Shown piece by piece: positions 26,510-36,856 of a stretch of DNA of 64,000 nt (its first letter is position 1; each line of letters starts with the position of its first letter). The notes beneath the pieces are model-generated. The model was given only the letters and a program-made list of their open reading frames with translations, searched no databases and was not told where the DNA came from. Made by a program: the position numbers and the translations under genes. Source of the DNA: Sphingomonas crocodyli (GTDB taxonomy: Bacteria > Pseudomonadota > Alphaproteobacteria > Sphingomonadales > Sphingomonadaceae); contig NZ_SACN01000002.1 in NCBI RefSeq assembly GCF_004005865.1, forward strand, positions 372,001-436,000, given 5' to 3'.

Positions 26510-26555
26510 TATGAGTGTTGGAAAGTTTCCCATAGGAAACTTTCCAACACTCATA
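26510..26555. terminator. Perfect 21-bp hairpin between convergent SnoaL and katG genes
   Basis: The arms run 26510-26530 and 26535-26555 with a 4-base loop (CATA) and no mismatch; the left arm begins TATGAGTGTTGG. It starts 3 bases after one stop codon and ends 4 bases before the other gene's stop. The location suits a bidirectional terminator, but it lacks a T-run and is much more AT-rich than nearby DNA. Confidence 0.7.
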
Positions 26556-26559
26556 GGGA

Positions 26560-28794
<2,235 letters not shown>

Positions 28795-28835
28795 CTAGGT
28801 CGGTTCGCCGCGAGTCGGGAAACGAACTCCTCTCA

Positions 28836-29510
28836 TCAGGGTGAGTTGCCTAATCGATCAGTGTGACGTCCATCTGGCCAGACCCTGAGGCCGAGGATGG
28901 CGAGGACGGCATCGATCACCTTGCCGCGCTGCGCCTGCGCGCGTTCGACCGGATCCTGTTCGGGTGCGCCGTATCCGAAGGGCTTGTCGCCTCCGATGAA
29001 GCTGCCCACGACCACCATCAGCGCGAATTTGAAGCAGGTGGCGATGTCGGTATCGGCGGGTATCAGGCGCTCGTCGATCGCGCGGCGCATGATGGCTTCA
29101 TAGACGCCATACACCTCGCGCCGCACGCGGGGCAGGTCGCGCCGGCTCTCGCCGTGCAGATTGTAATCGAGCGCCAAGGTGATCAGCGCGGGGGTGCGGG
29201 CGTAGAAATCGAAACATTGTTCGAAGAAGGTTTTGGCCGCCGCGCGCGGGAACAGGGCGGCGAAGTCGGTCTCCAATATGTCGGCGAAGCCTTCGGTGAT
29301 CGAATATTGCATCACCGCTTCGTAGAGCGCCGCCTTGCTCTCGAAATAATAATAGACGAGCTGCTTGGTGACGTCGGCGCCGCGCGCGATCGCCTCGATA
29401 TGCGCGCCAACGAAGCCGTTCGCGCTGAACTCGATCAGCGCGGCTTCCAGGATGTGCTGAATGACGTCGGGGCCATGCCGCCGCCGCGTCTTGCGCGCTC
29501 CTTCGGTCAT
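28836..29510 (-). CDS. TetR family transcriptional regulator
   Basis: A 224-residue TetR protein with HTH at about residues 15-60 (ILEAALIEFSANGFVGAHIEAIARGADVT; KQLVYYYFESKAALYEAV in the recognition part) and a TetR_C-like domain common in regulators of oxygenase genes. Start: ATG at 29510 (MTEGARKTRRRHGPD) with GGGGAGAG upstream; the longer frame to 29609 lacks a ribosome site and enters the divergent promoter. It faces the Rieske oxygenase gene and probably represses it; a GGACG-CGTCC palindrome lies between them. Confidence 0.87.
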   Translation of the reverse strand: MTEGARKTRRRHGPDVIQHILEAALIEFSANGFVGAHIEAIARGADVTKQLVYYYFESKAALYEAVMQYSITEGFADILETDFAALFPRAAAKTFFEQCFDFYARTPALITLALDYNLHGESRRDLPRVRREVYGVYEAIMRRAIDERLIPADTDIATCFKFALMVVVGSFIGGDKPFGYGAPEQDPVERAQAQRGKVIDAVLAILGLRVWPDGRHTDRLGNSP

Positions 29511-29594
29511 CCCTGTCTCTCCCCGCATGAGGATAAGCGCGGGTCCGGACGCCTCCAAGCGTGCCCGCCCGCTTTCCGCAGGGGCGGCGGTTTC

Positions 29595-29607
29595 GGACGG
29601 TGCGTCC
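29595..29607. promoter_or_regulatory. Candidate TetR operator GGACG-GTG-CGTCC
   Basis: A perfect 5-3-5 inverted repeat in the 164-base divergent gap between tetR (start 29510) and the Rieske oxygenase gene (start 29675). Location fits repression of both; a second TCCGGA lies about 40 bases away. Confidence 0.4.
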
Positions 29608-29674
29608 ATAAAAGCCTTTGCCGCTTTCGCCGAATGAGCGGACCCTGCGCGCCAACGAAAACAGGAGAGGCGCG

Positions 29675-30949
29675 ATGATCACCAAGGAGCAGAACGATCT
29701 GCTGACGCGGGTCGAGGGGGATGCCCCGATGGGCCGGCTGATGCGGCGCTACTGGATCCCCGCTTTCCTGTCGTCGCAGATCACGCCCGATGGCGATCCG
29801 ATCCGCGTCCGCCTGCTGGGCAAGGATTATGTCGCCTTCCGCGCCACCGACGGGCGGATCGCGATGTTCGACGAACGCTGCCCGCATCGCGGCGTCTCGC
29901 TCGTCCTCGGCCGCAATGAGAATTGCGCGCTCCAGTGCATCTTCCACGGATGGAAGATCGACGTGACCGGCAAGGTGATCGACGTGCCGACGCAGGCCGA
30001 CAATCCGGAGGCGTTCGCCGCCACGGTCAAAGTGAACAAATATCCGCTGCACGAAGGCGGCGGCATCGTGTGGGCATGGCTGGGGGAGGGGGAGGCGCCC
30101 GTCTTTCCCGAGCTGGCCTTTACCACTTTGCCCGACAGCCAGGTTTGGATGACGATCACGCACGCCAACTGCAACTGGCTGCAGGGCGTCGATGCGACGC
30201 TGGATAGCGCGCATATCGGTACGCTCCACGAAAGCTATATGAAGATCGAGCGGGCCAAGGGATCGCAGGCCAACGGCTACAGCCTCGCCGCGCTCGCCCC
30301 CCGCTATTATGTCCGCAACAAGCCCTATGGCTTCGCGGCCGAGGCGCATCGTAACCTTCCCGACGGCAGCACCTATGTGCGCACCACCCAGTATCTGATG
30401 CCGTTCATCAGTTTCCTGCCGGGCGGCGAACAGGCGCCGGGTATCCTGTTCATCGTTACCCCGGTCGACGATCATAACCACAAGCTCATCTGGGGCATGT
30501 GTTCGCCGGGCGTGGATATCCCGATGGATGGCGAGGTGCCGGTCGGGCTGCGCGACATGCTGGGCACATTGCCGTTCGACAAGCATGATTTCGGCCGCTT
30601 CACCGGCGATCGCGATCACAATTTCGGGCAGGATCGCGAAGCGATGCGCAACGGCCATTTCAGCGGCTTCACCGGCAATCTGATCCAGGAGGATATGGTG
30701 ACGCAGGCGAGCATGGGCACGATCGTCGATCGCACGCTCGATCACCTGTCCTCGGCCGATCTCGCCGTCATCCGCACGCAGAAGCTGCTGCTCGATGCGC
30801 TCCAGACGATGGCCGAAGGCGGCACGCCGCCGGGGACGGGCGACAATCTCGATCATCGCGACGTCCTGCCCGAACATTATGTGATCGCGGCGGGCAGCGA
30901 CCGCGACAGCGCGCATGATTTCTATCAGGCGTCGATCGCGGCCGAATAA
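29675..30949 (+). CDS. Rieske [2Fe-2S] ring-hydroxylating oxygenase, phthalate-dioxygenase type
   Basis: A 424-residue oxygenase alpha subunit. The Rieske cluster ligands are C69-x-H71 (RCPHRG) and C88-x2-H91 (CIFHGW). The mononuclear iron site includes H180 and H185 in DATLDSAHIGTLHES. The order and spacing are of the phthalate 4,5-dioxygenase/vanillate demethylase group, which hydroxylates or demethylates aromatic acids with electrons from a separate reductase. No reductase or ferredoxin gene is adjacent. Start at 29675 follows GGAGAGG. The substrate cannot be deduced. It probably answers to the divergent TetR. Confidence 0.9.
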   Translation: MITKEQNDLLTRVEGDAPMGRLMRRYWIPAFLSSQITPDGDPIRVRLLGKDYVAFRATDGRIAMFDERCPHRGVSLVLGRNENCALQCIFHGWKIDVTGKVIDVPTQADNPEAFAATVKVNKYPLHEGGGIVWAWLGEGEAPVFPELAFTTLPDSQVWMTITHANCNWLQGVDATLDSAHIGTLHESYMKIERAKGSQANGYSLAALAPRYYVRNKPYGFAAEAHRNLPDGSTYVRTTQYLMPFISFLPGGEQAPGILFIVTPVDDHNHKLIWGMCSPGVDIPMDGEVPVGLRDMLGTLPFDKHDFGRFTGDRDHNFGQDREAMRNGHFSGFTGNLIQEDMVTQASMGTIVDRTLDHLSSADLAVIRTQKLLLDALQTMAEGGTPPGTGDNLDHRDVLPEHYVIAAGSDRDSAHDFYQASIAAE

Positions 30950-30952
30950 AGG

Positions 30953-31363
30953 TCAGAGGCGCACGACCTCGCCATCTTCCTTGGTGAAGCTGTGCGGCTG
31001 GCGATCGAGCAGGTCGAGCACGGCTTCGGAAGGGCGGCATAGTTTCGTGCCCTTCGGCGTCACCACGATCGGGCGGTTCACCAGGATCGGGTGCGCGATC
31101 ATCGCGGTCAGGATTGCCTCGTCGGGCGTCGCCGGATCGAGCAGGCCCAGTTCGGCCGCGGGCGTGCCCTTTTCGCGCAGCAGATCGCGCGGGGTGGCGT
31201 GCAGGGCGTTGAGCAGGGCTTCGAGCAGGGGGCGGGTCCATCCGGCCGCCCGATAGTCGATCACGCGCGGATGGTAGCCCGCCGCCACGATCATCGCGAG
31301 CGCGTTGCGCGAGGTGCCGCAGTCGGGATTGTGGTAGATCGTGATCGGGAAAGGCTCGGTCAC
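30953..31363 (-). CDS. arsC: Arsenate reductase ArsC (glutaredoxin-coupled)
   Basis: A 136-residue cytoplasmic arsenate reductase. Catalytic Cys15 is in HNPDCGTSR, and the substrate-binding Arg region NRPIVVTPKGTKLCRP is conserved. It reduces arsenate to arsenite using glutathione and glutaredoxin. It overlaps aqpS by 4 bases and is the third gene of an arsR-aqpS-arsC operon. The stop lies 3 bases from the converging Rieske gene. Confidence 0.95.
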   Translation of the reverse strand: MTEPFPITIYHNPDCGTSRNALAMIVAAGYHPRVIDYRAAGWTRPLLEALLNALHATPRDLLREKGTPAAELGLLDPATPDEAILTAMIAHPILVNRPIVVTPKGTKLCRPSEAVLDLLDRQPHSFTKEDGEVVRL

Positions 31364-32025
31364 GCGGCAACCTCCTTATGCAGCAGCCAGGGGAAGAACA
31401 GGATCGCGGCGATGGCGCCGGCGGCCTGCCCGGCGATGAACATCGGCACCGAATGCGGGGCGATCCCGGCGAAGCTGTCGGACAGGCTGCGCGCGATCGT
31501 GACCGCCGGATTGGCGAAGCTGGTCGATGCGGTGAACCAGTAAGCCGCGACGATGTAGAGGCCGACCGCGATCGGGGTCGCATCCGGTCGGTTGCGCTCG
31601 ACGGCCAGGATCGTGCCGATCAGGCCGAAGGTGGCGATGCATTCGGCGAAACCCTGCGCGACGCCATCGCGTGCCTTGGTCGCGATCTGGAAGATCGGCG
31701 CGGCGAACATGGCATGCGCGATCCACACGCCGAATATCGCCCCGGCCAGTTGCGCGCCGATATAGGCCGCGGCTTCGGTCGTGCTTGTCTCGCGTCGCCA
31801 CAACCGCGCCAGCGTCAAGACCGGATTGAAGTGCGCGCCCGACACGGGGGCGAATATCCAGATCAACACGATCAGCCCCGCGCCGGTCGCGATCGTGTTG
31901 CCCAGCAAGGCGATGGCATCGTTCGCGCCGGCCAGCCGCGCGCCCATCATCCCCGATCCCACGACGATCGCGAGCAGAATCGCCGTGCCGACGAACTCGG
32001 CAATGATCCGGCGGGGCAGGTTCAT
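31360..32025 (-). CDS. aqpS: Aquaglyceroporin AqpS, arsenite channel
   Basis: A 221-residue MIP-family channel with six helices and two pore loops: the first is HFNPVLT (NPV in place of NPA) and the second FANPAVTIARSLSD. In Sinorhizobium meliloti AqpS lets arsenite leave the cell by diffusion and replaces ArsB/Acr3; the same operon order here supports that role. The start at 32025 (MNLPRRIIAEFVG) overlaps the arsR stop (ATGA); the open frame upstream lies within arsR. Confidence 0.9.
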   Translation of the reverse strand: MNLPRRIIAEFVGTAILLAIVVGSGMMGARLAGANDAIALLGNTIATGAGLIVLIWIFAPVSGAHFNPVLTLARLWRRETSTTEAAAYIGAQLAGAIFGVWIAHAMFAAPIFQIATKARDGVAQGFAECIATFGLIGTILAVERNRPDATPIAVGLYIVAAYWFTASTSFANPAVTIARSLSDSFAGIAPHSVPMFIAGQAAGAIAAILFFPWLLHKEVAA

Positions 32026-32375
32026 GCGCAGCAATCGGCCTTTTCGCCGATTGCCACCAATGGCGCGCAGATTTCGGGGTGCCCGCCGCAGCAATCCGAC
32101 ACCAGAAAGCCCAGAAGGTCGCGCATCCGATCATAATCGGCCGAGTAGATGATCGACCGCCCGTCGCGCCGCGACTGCACCAGCCCGGCATGGCCCAGGA
32201 TCGTCAGGTGGTTCGACAGGGTGTTGGGCAGCACGTCGATCGCCTTGGCGATCTCCCCCGCCGCCATCCCGTCCGCGCCCGCATTTACGAGTAGCCGATA
32301 GACCGCGAGGCGACTGGCGTGCGCGAGCGCCGAAAGGCTGTCCACCGCATCGGGCAATTGCATGTCGAACCCCAT
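32022..32375 (-). CDS. arsR: ArsR-type arsenite-responsive repressor
   Basis: A 117-residue ArsR/SmtB repressor. The HTH lies at about 40-70 (IAKAIDVLPNTLSNHLTILGHAGLVQSRRDG). Cysteines C95, C96 and C103 (SDCCGGHPEIC) and a CC pair at the C-terminus make a probable As(III) site; the first two match the positions reported for the Acidithiobacillus ferrooxidans ArsR type. I chose the start at 32375 (MGFDMQLPDAV) in preference to 32420, because the operator palindrome at 32391-32412 would otherwise lie inside the coding region. It heads the arsR-aqpS-arsC operon. Confidence 0.88.
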   Translation of the reverse strand: MGFDMQLPDAVDSLSALAHASRLAVYRLLVNAGADGMAAGEIAKAIDVLPNTLSNHLTILGHAGLVQSRRDGRSIIYSADYDRMRDLLGFLVSDCCGGHPEICAPLVAIGEKADCCA

Positions 32376-32390
32376 CCCCAGATCTTCATT

Positions 32391-32412
32391 TCGATTATTC
32401 TGGAAATATCGA
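32391..32412. promoter_or_regulatory. Candidate ArsR operator
   Basis: A 22-base imperfect palindrome (8 of 11 pairs match; ends TCGAT and ATCGA, centre TTC-TG-GAA) just upstream of arsR. It is AT-rich and well placed to block arsR-aqpS-arsC transcription. Confidence 0.55.
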
Positions 32413-32426
32413 TTCGACAAGCGGGT

Positions 32427-33071
32427 TCAGGTGAGGACGGGCGCCATTCCCGGTTCGGCCTTCGCCATCGCGGATTGATAGGCCGGGCGGGCGCCGATGT
32501 CGGCCAGGTAGCGGCGGATATTGGGGAAGGCAGCGATCGACGTGCCCCGCATCGCGCGGCTGGTGGTGAGGCCATAGACCATCATGATGTCGGCGGTGGT
32601 CAGGTCGCTACCGCCGAAGAAGGGCGCTTCGCCCAGCCGCGTCTCGATCATGCCCCATGCGCGCGCCGTGCGATCGGCGATGAAGGCTGCGCCGGGGCTG
32701 TCCGAAATGTCGGTGCCGGCCAGCTGGATCACGCTGCCGCCCATCAGGGTCGCCATGAACGTGCCGTTGCACCAGTGGAACCAGAACAGGTGATTGGCGA
32801 AGTCGGGATGGTCGGGTCCGGGCGTCAGCCGCCCGTCGCCATAGCGGCCGCAGATATAGTCGCAGATGGCGCCGCTTTCGCCGAGCACCAGCGCGCCGTC
32901 GGTGATCACCGGCGCGATCCCCATCGGGTGCAGCGCCTTATATTCGGGCGGGGCGTATCCCTTGCCGCCAATCCGCTCATAGCGTTTGAAGACGTAATCG
33001 ATCCCCAGTTCCTCGCACAGCCAGACGATCCGTTCCGATTGCGAAAGCCCCAGATGATGGACCGTCAGCAT
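32427..33071 (-). CDS. Glutathione S-transferase family protein
   Basis: A 214-residue GST. The thioredoxin-like N-terminal domain has LGLSQSERIVWLCEELGI, the cis-Pro in APVITDG and the glutathione-binding LGESGAICDYI at about residues 62-72; a helical C-terminal domain follows with the DLTTADIMM N-cap motif. Active-site Ser in SQSER suggests the catalytic type. It lies upstream of arsR on the same strand. Start at 33071 (MLTVHHLGL) has AAAGGGAGAGG upstream. Confidence 0.92.
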   Translation of the reverse strand: MLTVHHLGLSQSERIVWLCEELGIDYVFKRYERIGGKGYAPPEYKALHPMGIAPVITDGALVLGESGAICDYICGRYGDGRLTPGPDHPDFANHLFWFHWCNGTFMATLMGGSVIQLAGTDISDSPGAAFIADRTARAWGMIETRLGEAPFFGGSDLTTADIMMVYGLTTSRAMRGTSIAAFPNIRRYLADIGARPAYQSAMAKAEPGMAPVLT

Positions 33072-33151
33072 GTGCGCCTCTCCCTTTATCGACCCGCGTC
33101 TGTATCGCGCGACCCTACCCAATCCTTGTCGCAGCGCCTAAAGACGGCGCC

Positions 33152-34144
33152 ATGACCAACGCCGCCTTTCCCGCGCTTCGCCTTCGTCGTCCCCGCCGCC
33201 ACGCCTGGAGCCGCGCGCTCTATGCGGAGACGGTGCTGACCCCGGCCGACCTGATCTGGCCCCTGTTCATTTCGAACAATGATGATGTCGAGCCGATCGC
33301 ATCGCTGCCCGGCGTGTCGCGCTGGCCGGTCGCGCAGATCGCCAAGCGCGCGGCCGAGGCGAAGGCGGCGGGCATCCCCTGCCTTGCGCTGTTCCCCAAC
33401 ACCCCGCGCGACCGGCGCACCGAGGACGCGGCCGAGGCGTTCAATCCCGACAATCTGATGTGCCGCGCGATCCGGGCGATCAAGGACAAGGTGCCTGATA
33501 TCGGCCTGCTCACCGACGTAGCGCTCGATCCCTACACCTCGCACGGCCATGACGGGATCATCGACGAGAGCGGCCATGTCCTGAACGACATCACCAGCGA
33601 ATTGCTGGTGCGTCAGGCGCTGGTTCAGGCCGAGGCGGGCAGCGACATCGTCGCCCCGTCGGACATGATGGATGGCCGCGTTGGCGCGATCCGTGCGGCG
33701 CTCGAGGGCGCGGGCCAGGTCGACGTGCAGATCATGGCCTATGCCGCCAAATATGCGTCTGCCTTTTACGGCCCGTTCCGCGACGCAGTCGACACGCGCG
33801 GGCTGCTGAAGGGCGACAAGAAGGGCTATCAGATGAGCCCTTCGAATGCCGAAGAGGCGCTGCGCGAAGTCGCGCTCGATCTCGCCGAGGGCGCCGACAG
33901 CGTGATGGTGAAGCCCGGCCTCCCCTATCTCGACATCGTGCGGCTGGTGAAGGAGCGGTTCGAAGTACCCGTCTTCGCCTATCAGGTGTCCGGCGAATAT
34001 GCGATGATCGAGCATGCGATCGCGGCGGGCGCGGCCGATCGCGACGCGATGGTCCTCGAAACCCTGATGTCGTTCAAGCGCGCTGGCGCATCGGGCGTCC
34101 TCACCTATCACGCGCTTCACGCCGCCCGCCTGATGGGCGCATGA
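33152..34144 (+). CDS. hemB: Delta-aminolevulinic acid dehydratase (porphobilinogen synthase)
   Basis: A 330-residue enzyme that condenses two 5-aminolevulinate molecules to porphobilinogen in heme synthesis. Active-site lysines are K200 (QIMAYAAKYAS) and K254 (VMVKPGLPYLD). The metal loop DVALDPYTSHGHDG contains no cysteines, the pattern of Mg/K-dependent enzymes in place of zinc-dependent ones. The SDMMDGRVGAIR and EYAMIE motifs are normal. It overlaps the GNAT gene by 4 bases. Confidence 0.97.
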   Translation: MTNAAFPALRLRRPRRHAWSRALYAETVLTPADLIWPLFISNNDDVEPIASLPGVSRWPVAQIAKRAAEAKAAGIPCLALFPNTPRDRRTEDAAEAFNPDNLMCRAIRAIKDKVPDIGLLTDVALDPYTSHGHDGIIDESGHVLNDITSELLVRQALVQAEAGSDIVAPSDMMDGRVGAIRAALEGAGQVDVQIMAYAAKYASAFYGPFRDAVDTRGLLKGDKKGYQMSPSNAEEALREVALDLAEGADSVMVKPGLPYLDIVRLVKERFEVPVFAYQVSGEYAMIEHAIAAGAADRDAMVLETLMSFKRAGASGVLTYHALHAARLMGA

Positions 34145-34674
34145 TCGAAACTGAACGCCTATTGCTGCGCCGCTGGACGGACGCCGATCGCGCGCCGTTC
34201 CATGCGATGTGCCAGGATCCGGCCGTGATGGAGTTTCTCGGCGATCCGATGACGCGCGATGCCGCCGATATGGCGATCGATCGGCAGAACGGATCGATCG
34301 ACACCTATGGCTATGGCTTCTGGGCGCTGGAGCGGCGCGATGACGGCGCGTTCCTTGGCTTTTGCGGGGTGAAGCCCGGCGCGGTCGGCACGCCGCTCGA
34401 AGGGCGTCCCGAAATCGGCTGGCGTCTCGGCGCCGATCATTGGGGGCATGGCTATGCGCGCGAAGCGGCGCAGGCGAGCCTCGACTGGGCCTTCGCCCAT
34501 CTTTCCGACGATACGGTTTGGGCGATGACGGTGCTCGCCAACAGCCGCAGCTGGGGCTTGATGGAGCGGATCGGCATGGTCCGCCGCGCCGAACTCGATT
34601 TCGATCATCCGCTGCCCGGCCTCGCGGAGAGGCTCAAGGCCCATATCGTCTATTCGAAGGACCGCCCCTTATGA
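34141..34674 (+). CDS. GNAT family N-acetyltransferase (RimJ/RimL type)
   Basis: A 177-residue acetyltransferase. TERLLLRRWTDADRAPF at the N-terminus, GFCGVKPG in the beta core, the acetyl-CoA loop WGHGYAREAAQA and the VLANSRSWGLMERIGM segment are those of the RimJ/RimL subgroup. Substrate not determinable (protein N-termini, small amines or polyamines are possible). Overlaps both hemB and the carbonic-anhydrase-like gene. Confidence 0.9.
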   Translation: MIETERLLLRRWTDADRAPFHAMCQDPAVMEFLGDPMTRDAADMAIDRQNGSIDTYGYGFWALERRDDGAFLGFCGVKPGAVGTPLEGRPEIGWRLGADHWGHGYAREAAQASLDWAFAHLSDDTVWAMTVLANSRSWGLMERIGMVRRAELDFDHPLPGLAERLKAHIVYSKDRPL

Positions 34675-35216
34675 CCGTCGCCCCCCACACGATCCTCGCG
34701 CTGGGCGATCAGGTGCCGAAGGTCGATCCGACCGCTTTCGTCGCGCCCGGCGCGCATGTGATCGGTGATGTCGAGATCGGCGCCGATTCGAGTCTCTGGT
34801 ACAATGTCGTCGTGCGCGGCGATGATCAGCCGATCCGCATCGGGCGCGGCACCAACATTCAGGACGGCACCGTCGTCCACGTCACCAGCGGCACGCATCC
34901 GACGACGATCGGCAACGACGTGCTGATCGGCCATCTCGCGATGATCCACGGCTGCGACATTCACGACCGCGCTTTCGTGGGCCTCGGATCGATCGTGATG
35001 GATGGCTGCGTGATCGAATCAGACGCGATGCTCGCCGCCGGCGCGATGCTGACGCCGGGCAAGCGCATCCCCTCGGGCGAGCTATGGGCGGGCCGCCCCG
35101 CCAAATTCCTGCGCAAGCTGAGCGAGGAGGAGATCGTCCGCAATCCGCGCGGTTCGGCCTCCTATGTCGACAAGGCCCGCCGTCATGCCGCCGCGATTGC
35201 GGAAGATCAGGGCTGA
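34671..35216 (+). CDS. Gamma carbonic anhydrase family protein
   Basis: A 181-residue left-handed beta-helix protein of the gamma-CA family. The hexapeptide repeats start at APGAHVIGDVEIGADSSLWYN; probable zinc-binding His residues are in TVVHVTSG, IGHLAMIHG and the intervening His. The C-terminus is an alpha helix (EEEIVRNPRGSASYVDKARRHA). It could be a carbonic anhydrase or another acyltransferase-like hexapeptide protein. It begins in the stop codon of the GNAT gene (ATGA) and its 3' end overlaps the convergent lipoprotein gene by 10 bases. Confidence 0.88.
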   Translation: MTVAPHTILALGDQVPKVDPTAFVAPGAHVIGDVEIGADSSLWYNVVVRGDDQPIRIGRGTNIQDGTVVHVTSGTHPTTIGNDVLIGHLAMIHGCDIHDRAFVGLGSIVMDGCVIESDAMLAAGAMLTPGKRIPSGELWAGRPAKFLRKLSEEEIVRNPRGSASYVDKARRHAAAIAEDQG

Positions 35217-35692
35217 AGCGAAGCCAGGGTCGCCTGTTCGGCGCCGTCGATCGCCTGCACTTCGGCAATCGCCGCCTCGACCGACGTGAGGCGGGCGGGA
35301 TCGCCTTTGGCCACAGCCTCCTGATGCAGCCGATCGAGATCGGCCAGCGCGGAGCCAACCCCGCCGCGCGCCGATTCGACCCCGCTATAGGCCTGCTGCG
35401 CCGCGACCCAGGCGTCGCCGCCCTGCGCCGCGCCACGGCCTTTCTCGATCGTCGGCCGCGCCTTGGCGACTTCTTCGTTGAATGCGGTGTCGGCGGCCTT
35501 GGCGGCCGTCACGATTGCGCCGACGTCGTTCGATCCCACAGGCGGCATCGGCGGCGCAGGTTCGGCTGGCGCGGGTTCGGCGCTTTTCTCCACCGTGCGC
35601 GGCGCGAGCGAGGGATAGCCGCTCATGTCGGCGGCGCATCCGGAGAGCAGCATGGCGGCCGTGGCGACCACGGAAAGACGAAGCGAGATCAT
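35207..35692 (-). CDS. Small lipoprotein with helical C-terminal domain
   Basis: A 161-residue protein with a signal peptide and lipobox LLSGC (Cys19). A Pro/Ala/Glu-rich linker (EPAPAEPAPPMPP) is followed by a mostly helical, Ala-rich domain (IVTAAKAADTAFNEEVAKARP and VGSALADLDRLHQEAV), perhaps coiled coil. I do not recognise a family. It is probably anchored to the inner or outer membrane. The 3' end overlaps the gamma carbonic anhydrase gene. Confidence 0.7.
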   Translation of the reverse strand: MISLRLSVVATAAMLLSGCAADMSGYPSLAPRTVEKSAEPAPAEPAPPMPPVGSNDVGAIVTAAKAADTAFNEEVAKARPTIEKGRGAAQGGDAWVAAQQAYSGVESARGGVGSALADLDRLHQEAVAKGDPARLTSVEAAIAEVQAIDGAEQATLASLQP

Positions 35693-35815
35693 GCCATTGT
35701 CTTAGCCGTGCAGATTTTCTCCGCAACGGGCTTGCGTTGTTCGAACTCCGCCCCTAGAGACGCCCCCCACGGCGGCGGCGTCTGAACGCAGACATTGCCA
35801 CCGTCGAAAAAATGC

Positions 35816-35892
35816 GCGCCCGTAGCTCAGCTGGATAGAGCATCAGACTACGAATCTGAGGGTCGGACGTTCGAATCGTTCCGGGCGCGCCA
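35816..35892 (+). tRNA. tRNA-Arg (anticodon ACG)
   Basis: Complete cloverleaf: GCGCCCG/CGGGCGC acceptor, D stem GCTC/GAGC, anticodon loop CTACGAA between TCAGA and TCTGA, T arm GGACG-TTCGAAT-CGTTC, discriminator G and encoded CCA. A decayed duplicate of the 3' end follows 66 bases on. Confidence 0.96.
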
Positions 35893-35964
35893 TTTTCCCT
35901 TCGGTCAAACGCCACACCCTGTCTTGGTCGTTCGAGCTTATGCTCGTTGGGCGCGCCATTTTCC
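35883..35964 (+). repeat. Direct repeat of tRNA-Arg 3' end (att-like)
   Basis: GGGCGCGCCATTTTCC occurs at 35883-35898, at the end of tRNA-Arg and just past it, and again at 35949-35964. Between them is a 50-base spacer, and the second copy keeps a worn T-arm-like stretch (CGTTCGAG...CTCGTT). Duplicated tRNA 3' ends are left when an integrating element inserts and is later lost, or arise from a simple tandem copy. Confidence 0.6.
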
Positions 35965-36067
35965 TCCACATTGCTGGAACAGCGTGTAACACCTCTTGCG
36001 GGGTGGCTCTTTCGCTGCGCCCTCTCGCGCCATGATCCGCAGAGATCGTGATGGAGGGGATTTGACC

Positions 36068-36832
36068 ATGACCAGATTTGACGGGCGCGTCGTGCTTGTG
36101 ACCGGCGCGGGATCGGGCATCGGGCAGGCGATCGTGGCGCGTATGCTGGCCGAAGACGCGCAGGTGATCGCGGTCGACATCAGCGCCGAGGGGCTGGAGA
36201 CGACGCGCCAGCGCGCGGCGGAAGCCGGACATGCCGGCAGGCTGCGCACCTTCACCGTCGATGTTTCGGAAGAAGCCCCGATCGCCGCCCTGATCGCGGA
36301 TGCGGGCCTGGGCACCGCGTCGCTCGACGTGCTGGTCAATGCGGCGGGCATCCTGCGGTCGAGCCACACGCACGCGACCTCGCTCGACCTGTGGAATCAG
36401 ATCCTCAAGACGAACCTGACCAGCACCTTCCTGATGACGCGCGACTGTCTGCCCGCCTTGCTGCGCTCGGGCCAGGGCGTTGTGGTCAACTTCAGCTCGA
36501 CCTCGGCCAGTTTCGCGCATCCCTATATGGCGGCCTATGCCGCGACGAAGGGGGGCATCCAGTCCTTCACGCATGCCATCGCCGCCGAATATGCCAAGCA
36601 GGGGCTGCGCGCGGTTGCGGTGGCGCCTGGCAGCATCGAATCGGGCATGACCCGCAACCCCGGCATCCCCGAGGATGCGGACATGAGCATGTTCATGAAG
36701 CTGCTCCCCGCGATCGGCGCCGGCTTTGCCGGTCCCGAGGTGATCGCCGGGGTCGTGGCGATGCTGGCGTCGGATGACGGCGCGTTCGTCACGGGGACCG
36801 AGATCCGCATCGACGGCGGCACGCATATGTGA
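36068..36832 (+). CDS. SDR family oxidoreductase
   Basis: A 254-residue classical SDR: TGAGSGIGQA loop at 11-20, acidic VDIS after strand 2 (NAD type), NAAG motif, catalytic Ser in FSSTSASF and Tyr-x3-Lys in AYAATK, C-terminal FVTGTEIRIDGGTHM. The long C-terminal methionine-rich insert (EDADMSMFMKLLP) is a little unusual. Start at 36068 (MTRFDGR) is 8 bases after GAGGGGA. It converges on the first LLM gene; both may act on one pathway. Confidence 0.9.
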   Translation: MTRFDGRVVLVTGAGSGIGQAIVARMLAEDAQVIAVDISAEGLETTRQRAAEAGHAGRLRTFTVDVSEEAPIAALIADAGLGTASLDVLVNAAGILRSSHTHATSLDLWNQILKTNLTSTFLMTRDCLPALLRSGQGVVVNFSSTSASFAHPYMAAYAATKGGIQSFTHAIAAEYAKQGLRAVAVAPGSIESGMTRNPGIPEDADMSMFMKLLPAIGAGFAGPEVIAGVVAMLASDDGAFVTGTEIRIDGGTHM

Positions 36833-36856
36833 TGCGCGCCGCCGGTGCTGTTGCGG

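Noticed and set aside
29098..29685. A frame on the minus strand running upstream of the TetR at 29.5 kb
   Set aside because: It is out of frame with the HTH domain and crosses the divergent promoter.
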